64,000 bases of DNA from Paludibacteraceae bacterium (GTDB lineage: Bacteria > Bacteroidota > Bacteroidia > Bacteroidales > Paludibacteraceae). Below are positions 57,782 through 64,000 of the stretch, one piece after another. Each line of letters opens with the position of its first letter. The stretch's first letter is position 1. The notes under the pieces are model-generated. The model did not search any database and was not told the origin of the DNA. It saw only the letters and a list, made by a program, of their open reading frames with translations. The stretch is from contig JAFUVS010000013.1 of NCBI GenBank assembly GCA_017471175.1, positions 53,347 through 117,346 on the forward strand, written 5' to 3'. The translations under genes and the position numbers were made by a program.

Positions 57782-58363
57782 TTAGTTTCCTCCATAGTTT
57801 TTAGGTTCAGCCTCCGAGATCTTCTGAGGATAAATCTTTTGGATGCGTTTCTGCGTATCTTCATCCAGCTCGTTGTAGCTCATGTGGAAGTACTTACGGG
57901 CGCACTCGTCACGCAGCTCGTTGTATGCAGCCACCAACTCGTTCTGAACATTGAGGTACGCCTGGTAGTGCGTATCCACGTCGTTCTGAACGGAGATGAC
58001 GTGCTCCTTTGTATAGCGAATCACGCCGAAAGGCTCTCCGAAATCTTCTTCAAACAACTTGGGATAGAAAGCATCGTCATTCTCGTTAAGAATGAACTTC
58101 TTCGCCTCTTCCCGCAGTTCCTTGATGTCGCGGAGCTGCCCTTGCACCATCAACTGGTCTGCCGAGTTAATCTTAACTACTAACAGATTGCGTTTGTTAA
58201 TATCCGTATCCTCCACTTTCTGGTCGGGCGGGATAGGTGCCGGCAGACGTCTTGCCAATCCCTGATTCACGTCCATAGAGGTCGTAACAAGGAAGAAAAT
58301 GAGCAGCAAGAACGAGATGTCTGCCATTGAAGAGGCGTTTATCTGTGGAATTTTCTTTGCCAT
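57782..58363 (-). CDS. ExbD/TolR-family protein (first)
   Basis: 193 aa. The N-terminus MAKKIPQINASSMADISFLL leads into the membrane helix (about 14-34) with the proton-carrying Asp15, then a longer periplasmic domain than its neighbour, with an insertion of charged residues (KKFILNENDDAFYPKLFEED) and a C-terminal helix (DEDTQKRIQKIYPQKISE). Having two different ExbD genes behind one ExbB gene is typical of Bacteroidota and allows mixed ExbD dimers. Part of the same minus-strand operon as the flanking genes. Confidence 0.9.
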   Translation of the reverse strand: MAKKIPQINASSMADISFLLLIFFLVTTSMDVNQGLARRLPAPIPPDQKVEDTDINKRNLLVVKINSADQLMVQGQLRDIKELREEAKKFILNENDDAFYPKLFEEDFGEPFGVIRYTKEHVISVQNDVDTHYQAYLNVQNELVAAYNELRDECARKYFHMSYNELDEDTQKRIQKIYPQKISEAEPKNYGGN

Positions 58364-58429
58364 AACTTATAAGGTATAATTCACCGATGTATCGCGTTAT
58401 CGGTATGACTTATTCTTATCAGCTTTCGC

Positions 58430-58927
58430 TTATTTCTTGCGGTTGAGCATCCACGTGTAGCACCAGCCGAACACAACTGCCAGTATCGTACCGCACAGGA
58501 GAATATAACTCAAATAGATGCAAGCATCGCTCAAACGAGCCATCGTACCTACGTTGTCCGTACCTTCGTAACCGATGATATTCACTTTTTCGGGGCTTCC
58601 GAGTGCCCAGCAAATCAATACCAATACCACGAAAGCGATTACTACTACCAACTGACGAATGGCTTTCTTCGGGTCGGTCTTCAGCGTCTTTACGAACTCC
58701 CAGCATACAAAGCCGAGCGTGCAAACACAAGCCAAACCAAAGAGAATATAGTTCCAGTTAAGCATCAAGTCCGTGAACTTGGGGATATCAAGAAAATCTC
58801 CCGCTACCTCCAAAGACCCTTGCGAACCTCCGGCATAGAAGAGGAGGGAAACAAGGATACCCACTCCTAACAAAACCCAGAGGGTATATTGGGATATCTT
58901 TTTATAGTTTTGCATAATGCGAGACAT
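58430..58927 (-). CDS. Four-helix membrane protein of the ExbB-ExbD operon
   Basis: 165 aa with four membrane helices (about 13-32, 59-82, 88-109, 134-158; e.g. LWVLLGVGILVSLLFYAG, VVVIAFVVLVLICWALG). I recognise no named domain. Its fixed place between exbB (52 bases upstream) and the exbD pair suggests an accessory part of the same proton-driven complex, an arrangement I have seen in other Bacteroidales. No charged residue stands out inside the helices as a proton carrier. Confidence 0.75.
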   Translation of the reverse strand: MSRIMQNYKKISQYTLWVLLGVGILVSLLFYAGGSQGSLEVAGDFLDIPKFTDLMLNWNYILFGLACVCTLGFVCWEFVKTLKTDPKKAIRQLVVVIAFVVLVLICWALGSPEKVNIIGYEGTDNVGTMARLSDACIYLSYILLCGTILAVVFGWCYTWMLNRKK

Positions 58928-58978
58928 TAAAAAGTTAGTGAAATAATTGACAATTCATACAGCGTCTGACCGCGCACA

Positions 58979-59809
58979 TTATTGCTTTTGTGCTGCGTCG
59001 TACTCCACTACGAGGTCAAGCAGACTGATTGAACTGTCTTCCATCTCGTTTACCAAACCTTCTACGAGCGAAAGAATATAGTTGTAGAACACTTGAAGAA
59101 CGATGGCGATAATCAAACCGAGAAGGGTTGTCAACAAAGCCACCTTGATACCACCTGCTACAACGGTAGCCGAGATGTCACCTACTTGTTGAATCTTATC
59201 GAAGGCTGCAATCATACCGATGATAGTTCCCAAGAATCCCAACGAAGGAGCAATCGAAATGAAGAGCGAAATCCAGCTCAGGTTCTTCTCCAAGAGACCC
59301 ATCTGCACGCCGCCGTAGCTGGCAACAGTCTTTTCTACTACCTCTACGCCTTCATTGTAGCGGCTCAAACCCTGATAGAAAATAGAAGCTACCGGTCCGC
59401 GTGTCTCACGGCAAACCTTCAGAGCGGCTTCGATACCGCCGTTCTTAAGGGCTTTCTCTACGTCAGCGAGCAGAGCCTTGGTATTTGTTTTGGAAAGACT
59501 GAGATAGATGATACGTTCGATGCAAAGAGCCAAGCCGAAAACCAAGCACAAGAGTGTAGCCGCCATAAATCCGGCACCACCTTCAATAAATTTCGTTTTT
59601 AGAGTCTTGTGCAGAGCCACCATTCCGCCTTCTTCTTCCGCTACTTCGTTTTCTACTACTGCGGGAGCCTCAACAGCCGCTGCTTCTTCCTGCACGGTTT
59701 GTTCGGTCGTTTGTTCTGCGGTTTGGGCTTCTGCTTGTTGCGCCATTACCATTTCGTTACCGAGGAACAGCATAGCTGCTACGGTAAGGGTTGCAAATAC
59801 TTTTTTCAT
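58979..59809 (-). CDS. MotA/TolQ/ExbB proton-channel protein with N-terminal extension
   Basis: 276 aa. A signal-like first helix (VFATLTVAAMLFLGNEMVMA) and an Ala/Glu/Gln/Val-rich stretch (about 25-60, EEAAAVEAPAVVENEVAEEE) precede the ExbB domain: membrane helix at about 80-100, cytoplasmic loop with GLSRYNEGVEVVEK, and the paired helices SLGFLGTIIGMIAAFDKI and VALLTTLLGLIIAIVLQVFY that line the channel, including the conserved Thr. With the ExbD proteins it uses proton motive force to power outer-membrane transport or a related motor. The gene begins 40 bases after tRNA-Ser(GGA) on the same strand with no promoter or terminator between. Confidence 0.92.
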   Translation of the reverse strand: MKKVFATLTVAAMLFLGNEMVMAQQAEAQTAEQTTEQTVQEEAAAVEAPAVVENEVAEEEGGMVALHKTLKTKFIEGGAGFMAATLLCLVFGLALCIERIIYLSLSKTNTKALLADVEKALKNGGIEAALKVCRETRGPVASIFYQGLSRYNEGVEVVEKTVASYGGVQMGLLEKNLSWISLFISIAPSLGFLGTIIGMIAAFDKIQQVGDISATVVAGGIKVALLTTLLGLIIAIVLQVFYNYILSLVEGLVNEMEDSSISLLDLVVEYDAAQKQ

Positions 59810-59848
59810 TCTTTTGTTGAATTTAGATTGATTTTCAGAATTATTTGG

Positions 59849-59936
59849 CGGAAAGACGGGGATTCGAACCCCGGAAACCCTTTTGGAGTTTACACGCTTT
59901 CCAGGCGTGCCTCTTCAACCACTCGAGCATCTTTCC
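59849..59936 (-). tRNA. tRNA-Ser(GGA)
   Basis: 88-nt class II tRNA. Acceptor GGAAAGA/TCTTTCC, anticodon stem CACGC/GCGTG around CTGGAAA (anticodon GGA), long variable arm and GGTTCGAATCC. No encoded CCA. Confidence 0.95.
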
Positions 59937-59953
59937 TTCGCTAAAAAAGCGCG

Positions 59954-59984
59954 CAAAGGTAGGCAATAATTTGCACGCAACAAA
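59954..59984 (-). promoter_or_regulatory. Promoter of tRNA-Ser(GGA) and probably exbB
   Basis: Minus-strand TACCTTTG (59961-59954) with TTTTG (59985-59981) 19 bases upstream, 17 bases before the tRNA. Confidence 0.7.
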
Positions 59985-60060
59985 ACTTTTGTGTACTTTT
60001 TTGCTATTTTGCGGTATTTTCATTGCTTTATTGCGAAAAAATAGTCAAATTGCGCGCTAT

Positions 60061-60091
60061 TTGGAGGAGTGGTCAAGAAGCACTATTTTTG
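60061..60091 (+). promoter_or_regulatory. Promoter of the radical SAM gene
   Basis: TTG (60061-60063), 20 bases, TATTTTTG (60084-60091), 34 bases before the ATG. Confidence 0.75.
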
Positions 60092-60125
60092 CCCCGAATA
60101 ATGAAATAGAATAAACTAACATTAT

Positions 60126-61220
60126 ATGTCCGAAATCAATTTACAAGGCTATATGTCGTCCGCCATACGACGCATTATGGCGAAAGCCTACCGCAATGTG
60201 TTGAACAATCCGCGCGAGGCAAAGACCGTCTTTCGGCTGCAGAACACATTTATCAAGTCCGGGTCACGCCGCAAGGCGGTAGCCAAAGAGTGCGGTGTGG
60301 AAGTGCCGCCGTTCCTTATCTGCTCCATCTCGACGGAGTGCAACCTGTCGTGCAAAGGCTGTTACGCCCGCGCCAACGGTATAGCCGACAATCCGGGCAA
60401 GAGCACCCGACCGACACTGACACCCGAACAGTGGCGCGGTATATTCGAGGAAGCCGCTGAGATAGGCATCAACTTCGCCCTGCTCGCAGGCGGCGAACCG
60501 ATGATGCGCAAAGACATCCTCGAAGAAGTGGCGAAAGTGGAAGATATGATTTTCCCCATATTCACCAACGGTACGCTGATTGGACCATCCTATATCGCTT
60601 TTCTGAAAGAACATCTCAATCTCATTCCTGTTATCAGTATTGAGGGGGCGGAGCACGGCACGGACGACCGCCGAGGCAAAGGTATCTACAAGCGCGCGAT
60701 GCTATCCGTGGAGGAGTTGCACAAGGAAGACCTGTTCTTCGGCGTGAGTATCACCGTGACGACGGAGAACTACGCTCTCGTTACCTCCGATGAGTATGTC
60801 GACCACCTCCGTGATTTGGGCTGCAAACTCATCATCTACGTGGAGTACGTACCGACCGAGCCGGGGACGGAACACTTGGCTTTCGGTGAAGACGATCTCG
60901 AAATGATGGAAGCCGTGCAGGCACATCAGCGCGAGCGGTATGACGATATAATCATCATCTCCTTCCCGGGCGACGAGAAACACATGGGTGGCTGTTTGGC
61001 AGGCGGCAGAGGTTTCTTCCATATCGCGCCGGACGGTAATGCCGAGCCATGTCCTTTCTCGCCGTACAGCGACAGCAACGTGCTGACGCTGGGTGTACGG
61101 GATGCACTGCAGTCGCCGCTTTTCAAGAAACTGCGCGCCGTGCACTTAGTCGGCGGCGAACACTCCGGCGGTTGCGCCCTCTGGGAGCACCGCGAAGAAG
61201 TGGAAGAGATGTTACATTAG
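60126..61220 (+). CDS. Radical SAM protein with SPASM-like C-terminus
   Basis: 364 aa. The CxxxCxxC motif (ECNLSCKGCYARANG, about residues 72-79) binds the [4Fe-4S] cluster that cleaves S-adenosylmethionine; LLAGGEPMMRKDILEE and FPIFTNGTLI continue the radical SAM core. The C-terminal third has further cysteines (GGCLAGGRGFFHIAPDGNAE, CPFSPYSD, GGCALWEH) that look like a SPASM/twitch auxiliary-cluster region. Substrates in this group are often peptides or proteins; none can be named. A flavodoxin-like gene follows by 53 bases and could supply electrons. Confidence 0.9.
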   Translation: MSEINLQGYMSSAIRRIMAKAYRNVLNNPREAKTVFRLQNTFIKSGSRRKAVAKECGVEVPPFLICSISTECNLSCKGCYARANGIADNPGKSTRPTLTPEQWRGIFEEAAEIGINFALLAGGEPMMRKDILEEVAKVEDMIFPIFTNGTLIGPSYIAFLKEHLNLIPVISIEGAEHGTDDRRGKGIYKRAMLSVEELHKEDLFFGVSITVTTENYALVTSDEYVDHLRDLGCKLIIYVEYVPTEPGTEHLAFGEDDLEMMEAVQAHQRERYDDIIIISFPGDEKHMGGCLAGGRGFFHIAPDGNAEPCPFSPYSDSNVLTLGVRDALQSPLFKKLRAVHLVGGEHSGGCALWEHREEVEEMLH

Positions 61221-61273
61221 ACAGGATTACCGAAATCAGACTATACACATTTATTACATAGTCATTTATAATT

Positions 61274-61687
61274 ATGAAGTACGCAATTCGTTATTACAGC
61301 AAGTTTGGTCATTCCAAGCAGATGTCGGAGGCTATCGAGAGCCTCGTAGGAGTAAAATCAGCCACCGTAGCAGAGCCGATAGAGGAAGCGGTAGATATCC
61401 TTTTTCTCGGTGCGGGCGTTTTTCTGGGCAGCGTGAACAAGAGCGTTATGCAATTCATTGACGCGCTGACACCTGACAAGGTAGGTTGTGTCGTACTCTT
61501 CGGTTCATGCGCCATCATCGAATCGCCCGTGCCGCAGATGCGCAAGGCATTGGAAGCGCGCGGCATAAAGGTGAGTGACAAGTCATTCACGTGCAAGGGC
61601 TCGATGGGACCGGTACACAGCGGTCATCCCAATGCAGAAGACATAGAGCGTTTCCGCACTTTCGTAAAAGAGGTGGTGGAGAAATAG
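61274..61687 (+). CDS. Flavodoxin-like protein
   Basis: 137 aa. The first strand and loop AIRYYSKFGHSKQMSEAIES are a variant FMN phosphate loop (T/S-x-G-x-S/T), then ILFLGAGVFLGSVNKSVMQF and VVLFGSCAIIESPVPQM as the second and third FMN-contact regions. It is slightly shorter than long-chain flavodoxins. Flavodoxins commonly reduce radical SAM enzymes, so it is probably the electron donor of the gene upstream, with which it shares orientation and likely transcript. Confidence 0.85.
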   Translation: MKYAIRYYSKFGHSKQMSEAIESLVGVKSATVAEPIEEAVDILFLGAGVFLGSVNKSVMQFIDALTPDKVGCVVLFGSCAIIESPVPQMRKALEARGIKVSDKSFTCKGSMGPVHSGHPNAEDIERFRTFVKEVVEK

Positions 61688-61702
61688 AAAGAATCAACCT
61701 TT

Positions 61703-62119
61703 TTATTCGATGTTCTGCAAGGCAATGCGTGCAGCGTTGGCTACCTTGTCGTTGCAGGACGGATTATTGGGATTTTGCAGCAGTTCGGCGCATATAACAG
61801 AGCCGCCGTGCTGCTGCTTAAATTGTTCGAGCAGTTGCTGCACGCGGGCATAGTTGGCTTTCTTGCCGGCTATGTCGCCAGGGGTCGATGAGCCGCTGTT
61901 AAGTCCTTCTACCATACACATAGCGAGGACGGCACCGCATACGCTGCGTGTACCGCCTATGCCGCCTCCGAACGAGGCTGCGAGCCGAAGGGCTTGCTCT
62001 TGATCTATACCATACAAGTCCGCACAGGCAGCAAAAACGGCTTGCGCACAATTAAAACCGGCTCTGTGAAGTTCTCGCGCTTGTTGTATGCGCGGCTCTA
62101 TTTCTGTTTGTGTCAGCAT
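61703..62119 (-). CDS. C_GCAxxG_C_C family redox protein
   Basis: 138 aa. It carries the family's cysteine pattern: GFNCAQAVFAACADLYGI, then GGIGGTRSVCGAVLAMCMVE, and a late Cys in VICAELL and PSC. The family is small, often found near ferredoxin or radical SAM genes, and is thought to be redox active, but its chemistry is not established. It is convergent with the flavodoxin gene, 15 bases apart, so no shared transcript, though the cluster of three redox genes is suggestive. Minus-strand TATCTTTG (62150-62143) lies 24 bases upstream. Confidence 0.88.
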   Translation of the reverse strand: MLTQTEIEPRIQQARELHRAGFNCAQAVFAACADLYGIDQEQALRLAASFGGGIGGTRSVCGAVLAMCMVEGLNSGSSTPGDIAGKKANYARVQQLLEQFKQQHGGSVICAELLQNPNNPSCNDKVANAARIALQNIE

Positions 62120-62142
62120 AATGATATCTTTTGATTGGCGGG

Positions 62143-62150
62143 CAAAGATA
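62143..62150 (-). promoter_or_regulatory. -7 box of the C_GCAxxG_C_C gene
   Basis: Minus-strand TATCTTTG, 24 bases before ATG 62119. Confidence 0.6.
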
Positions 62151-62193
62151 ATTCTATATTACTGATTCAAAAAACATCGCCGCGCATTTTTTA

Positions 62194-62224
62194 TTTGTCG
62201 AATAACAAGTTTGCACTACCTTTG
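62194..62224 (+). promoter_or_regulatory. Strong promoter of the candidate structured RNA
   Basis: TTTG (62194-62197), 19 bases, TACCTTTG (62217-62224): the full Bacteroidota consensus with ideal spacing, as for tRNA-Arg. Confidence 0.8.
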
Positions 62225-62230
62225 CGGCGC

Positions 62231-62551
62231 AAGACCCGCGCCATGGGATGTCTGGTTGGCATTCTTAAAGGCGGGTTGGCAGACATAATGTAAGCGTTTA
62301 TCAACGCTTGTTCTGACGATTTGAAATCTCGCAAATTTCTCATTAAGATTCAGAACAACGCAACGATTGATGCTCTACGGGGATAAGGATGTTTCTCATC
62401 TACGGGGTATGCACAATTGGGTAATTGTGTGTATTGGTATTGGAGGTACAATCCTATTCGGCGTGGGTTTCGCGTTGCCGGTTCTAATCTTAAGGGCAAT
62501 GCGAGAGCCTCAAATCGTGGAATTGGCAAAAGTCGAATCCACGTTTTTTTT
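62231..62551 (+). ncRNA. Candidate ~320-nt structured RNA
   Basis: A consensus promoter leads into a stretch that encodes no credible protein and ends in a strong terminator. It is rich in foldbacks: TGTCTG (62250-62255) with CAGACA (62280-62285); AAGCGT/ACGCTT (62288-62303); GTTCTGA (62309-62315) with TCAGAAC (62350-62356); CACAATT/AATTGTG around GGGT (near 62411-62428); and the terminator stem. It shows neither the tmRNA, RNase P nor SRP signatures I know. Part of its 5' half resembles 18155-18225. The 5' end is placed 7 bases after the -7 box. Possibly one of the Bacteroidales-specific RNA motifs such as Bacteroidales-1 or a 6S-like RNA; not settled. Confidence 0.65.
62516..62551 (+). terminator. 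Terminator of the structured RNA
   Basis: 12-bp stem CGTGGAATTGGC / GTCGAATCCACG with one mismatch and two wobbles, loop AAAA, then nine T. Confidence 0.85.
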
Positions 62552-62800
62552 GTATGCTACAAAGCCATATATAAGCAAACAATCAGTAAGTTGTACTTCT
62601 TTGATACGAATCGCATTACTCTTTTATCAACAGCAATCCGTACGAACGGCATTTTTAAGCCGAAAAAAACGGCTGAAAGAATGACAGATTGCACATGAGA
62701 GGAAGCTTTTCAAATTCACAAGACAATACAACATCTCCTCTGCTGATAATCATGGAGTAAAACGATAGATGGGGAGCTATCACATTAACAAATCAAGAAT
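62552..62800. other. Gene-free spacer
   Basis: AT-rich, no frame that looks coding. One small hairpin, AGCCG/CGGCT around A-rich bases near 62659-62675. Nothing else seen; a promoter for the following lipoprotein gene was not recognised. Confidence 0.4.
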
Positions 62801-63112
62801 ATGAAAAAAATTAAAATGATGGTGTGCGCTGCCGTAGTGGCATTAGCAATGACCAGTTGCGAGACTGTTGGAATGATAGGTGCTATCTATACGGGTGACA
62901 CACAACCTGTTGCAGTAACATCAAATGTATTGGGAAAGAAAGTCGGAACGGCTAAATGCGCCAGTGTATTGGGTATTGCTGCCTATGGCGATGCCGGTAT
63001 CAATGCTGCCGCCAAGAACGGCGGTATCACCAAAATCAGCCATATTGACCGCAAGACTTTCAGCGTTCTCGGTATCTACTCTTCATTTGAATATATCGTT
63101 TACGGCGAGTAA
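62801..63112 (+). CDS. TRL-like family lipoprotein
   Basis: 103 aa. The lipoprotein signal (VVALAMTSCETVG) places Cys at residue 20. The rest matches the TRL-like family pattern: GMIGAIYTGDTQPVAVTSNV, LGKKVGTAKCASVLGIAAYG, DAGINAAAKNGGITKISHID and a closing strand GIYSSFEYIVYGE. The family name comes from proteins found near tRNA-linked loci; the function is unknown, but they are small Gly-rich envelope lipoproteins. A hairpin (GGAAACACC/GGGTGTTCC) stands between it and the next gene. Confidence 0.88.
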   Translation: MKKIKMMVCAAVVALAMTSCETVGMIGAIYTGDTQPVAVTSNVLGKKVGTAKCASVLGIAAYGDAGINAAAKNGGITKISHIDRKTFSVLGIYSSFEYIVYGE

Positions 63113-63122
63113 CCAATAACAA

Positions 63123-63147
63123 GAGGAAACACCACCGTTCGGGTGTT
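63123..63147 (+). terminator. Hairpin after the TRL-like gene
   Basis: GGAAACACC (63123-63131) and GGGTGTTCC (63140-63148) with one mismatch, then CTTTCTG; likely a weak terminator or attenuator before the next gene. Confidence 0.5.
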
Positions 63148-63173
63148 CCCTTTCTGTAAACAGGAACAACAAG

Positions 63174-63719
63174 ATGAAAAAATCAATTCTATTACTTGCA
63201 TTCACCCTATCGATAGCCGGTGTGAATGCCCAAAAACTGGAAGAACGGTATGTATCACGTATTTTAGAAGACGGGATATTGTTCTTCATCAAGCCGTTTG
63301 AATTACCGAATGCAGGAAAAGGGAAAACGGCAGAATTAGACCTGACCTACTTGAATACGGAAGATTCAGTGACGGCCAATATCAGCGTATATGCACCGGA
63401 TATATTGAAAACAGACTCAATATGTCTTGAGGGAGAAGGGAAGCGAATGTGCATATCCGGTTTTAAGACATTTTACATTGACAAAAAAGGGAAGAATTAT
63501 ATACACCGGTATAGTTGTACATTACCATTTTCCTATTGGAAAGAGTTGCAGAAGAACGAAAGTCCTTATACGATAAACATCTGTTCGGGAAAAGACAGAA
63601 TACAATACGGCTATACGACAAAAGCATGGAATAAGGAGCGGAGATGGATGTTACAGATTATTTATCTGATAGAGCGCAACGGTGCTATAAGGACATATAA
63701 TACCAGCACCATCAAATAG
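63174..63719 (+). CDS. Secreted protein of unknown function, 181 aa
   Basis: Signal peptide (SILLLAFTLSIAGVNAQ, cut after residue 19). The mature part is mostly beta-strand (AELDLTYLNTEDSVTANISV, KTFYIDKKGKNYIHRYSC, YTINICSGKDRIQYGYTT), with three Cys, and ends without a sorting domain. I recognise no family. It follows the TRL-like gene by 61 bases with a hairpin between, so it may be read from the same transcript at lower level. Confidence 0.7.
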   Translation: MKKSILLLAFTLSIAGVNAQKLEERYVSRILEDGILFFIKPFELPNAGKGKTAELDLTYLNTEDSVTANISVYAPDILKTDSICLEGEGKRMCISGFKTFYIDKKGKNYIHRYSCTLPFSYWKELQKNESPYTINICSGKDRIQYGYTTKAWNKERRWMLQIIYLIERNGAIRTYNTSTIK

Positions 63720-63827
63720 TACGGTTATACAACTACTTCTAACGCGTGACTATACAGATGCACAAAATAGTAGGAATCCGCTGAGTATCCATTAGAAATC
63801 GGGTGTAACTAATGTTCAAACAAACAA

Positions 63828-63859
63828 AGAACCCTTCATCATGATTGATGAAGGGTTCT
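63828..63859 (-). terminator. Terminator of the rRNA operon
   Basis: Perfect 14-bp arms AGAACCCTTCATCA (63828-63841) and its complement (63846-63859), followed on the minus strand by TTGTTTGTTTG, just after the 5S gene. Confidence 0.85.
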
Positions 63860-63862
63860 GAA

Positions 63863-63970
63863 AGTGGCGGCTACCTACTCTCCCACTTGCGCAGTACCAT
63901 CGGCGTTGCTGAGCTTAACGACCCTGTTCGGAATGGGAAGGGGTGGGACCTCAGCGCAATAACCACCTTA
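63863..63970 (-). rRNA. rrf: 5S ribosomal RNA
   Basis: Minus-strand reading AAGGTGGTTATTGCG ... GGTCCCACCCCTTCCCATTC ... CCGAACAGGGTCGTTAAGCTC ... GCGCAAGTGGGAGAGTAGGT is a standard bacterial 5S RNA of about 108 nt; the two ends pair (AAGGTGG with CCGCCACTT). It is the last gene of an rRNA operon whose 23S lies to the right of the window. Confidence 0.95.
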
Positions 63971-64000
63971 ATTAAGTAGAAAGTTATAGTTGAAAAACAA

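Noticed and set aside
62367-62698. Overlapping small frames (93-105 residues) in the 62.3-62.7 kb stretch
   Set aside because: They run through the terminator of the candidate RNA, have no signal or domain, and disagree in frame with each other.

Overview
The window looks like a chromosomal segment of an uncultured member of the Bacteroidales. The evidence is: many promoters of the Bacteroidota type (TTG, 19-21 bp, TAnnTTTG); weak Shine-Dalgarno sites; a PorX regulator and two proteins with type IX secretion (T9SS) C-terminal domains; BspA-like leucine-rich-repeat surface proteins; the compact eukaryote/archaea-like ProS; and a SpmA-SpmB fusion. TGA and TAA both end genes, so the standard code applies. 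The short C-terminal module ending in KTYNxQGQ-like residues, seen four times, also suggests a Paludibacteraceae-like lineage, but that placement is inference.

Layout. 1-2.6 kb: 3' part of a secreted LRR/B-repeat protein. 2.7-8.5 kb: an accessory patch with a 121-bp AAA+ ATPase remnant carrying one copy of a 103-bp repeat, an internally deleted IS4-type element, a decayed secreted-protein end, a hairpin cluster, an unfamiliar two-gene unit (GIY-YIG-like protein plus a two-helix membrane protein with a possible uracil-DNA-glycosylase fold), a DUF1016 nuclease behind a small gene broken by a TGA, an unknown 187-aa protein and the second 103-bp repeat copy. 8.5-18 kb: tRNA-Ser, a small lipoprotein, the PASTA-RluD-PorX-EEP operon, gdhA, then a BspA-like protein fused end to start with a SpmAB-like permease. 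18-33.6 kb: a decayed secreted-protein gene, alpha-L-rhamnosidase, ftsY, SIMPL, comEC-xseA, an SGNH hydrolase, and a LytTR membrane regulator translationally coupled to an AddA/AddB-type nuclease-helicase pair. 33.7-42.4 kb: a four-gene cell-surface locus (two paralogous T9SS cargo proteins, an OmpA-domain protein, a beta-barrel) followed by proS. 42.6-52 kb: tRNA-Arg, priA, TPR protein, ribH, a kinase-only aspartokinase, sugar-nucleotide genes (nucleotidyltransferase, galE, manA), queA, tatD. 52-60 kb: tdh, a candidate small RNA, lipoproteins, a TPR-TM-HTH regulator, an outer-membrane protein, and a TolQ/ExbB-ExbD energising operon headed by a second tRNA-Ser. 60-64 kb: radical SAM protein, flavodoxin, C_GCAxxG_C_C protein, a ~320-nt candidate structured RNA with its own promoter and terminator, two small secreted proteins and 5S rRNA at the right edge (the rest of that rRNA operon lies beyond the window).

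How the parts fit. Much of the window serves the cell envelope: PorX would control type IX secretion, the two CTD proteins and the BspA-like proteins are likely exported surface proteins, and the ExbB/ExbD operon would energise outer-membrane uptake. The strongest candidates for something undescribed are the GIY-YIG/membrane/UDG-like gene pair, the ~320-nt RNA at 62.2 kb, the ~120-nt RNA at 53.4 kb, the four-gene surface locus, and the short C-terminal module carried even by a 77-aa secreted protein. All assignments come from reading motifs and gene order; no database search was possible.
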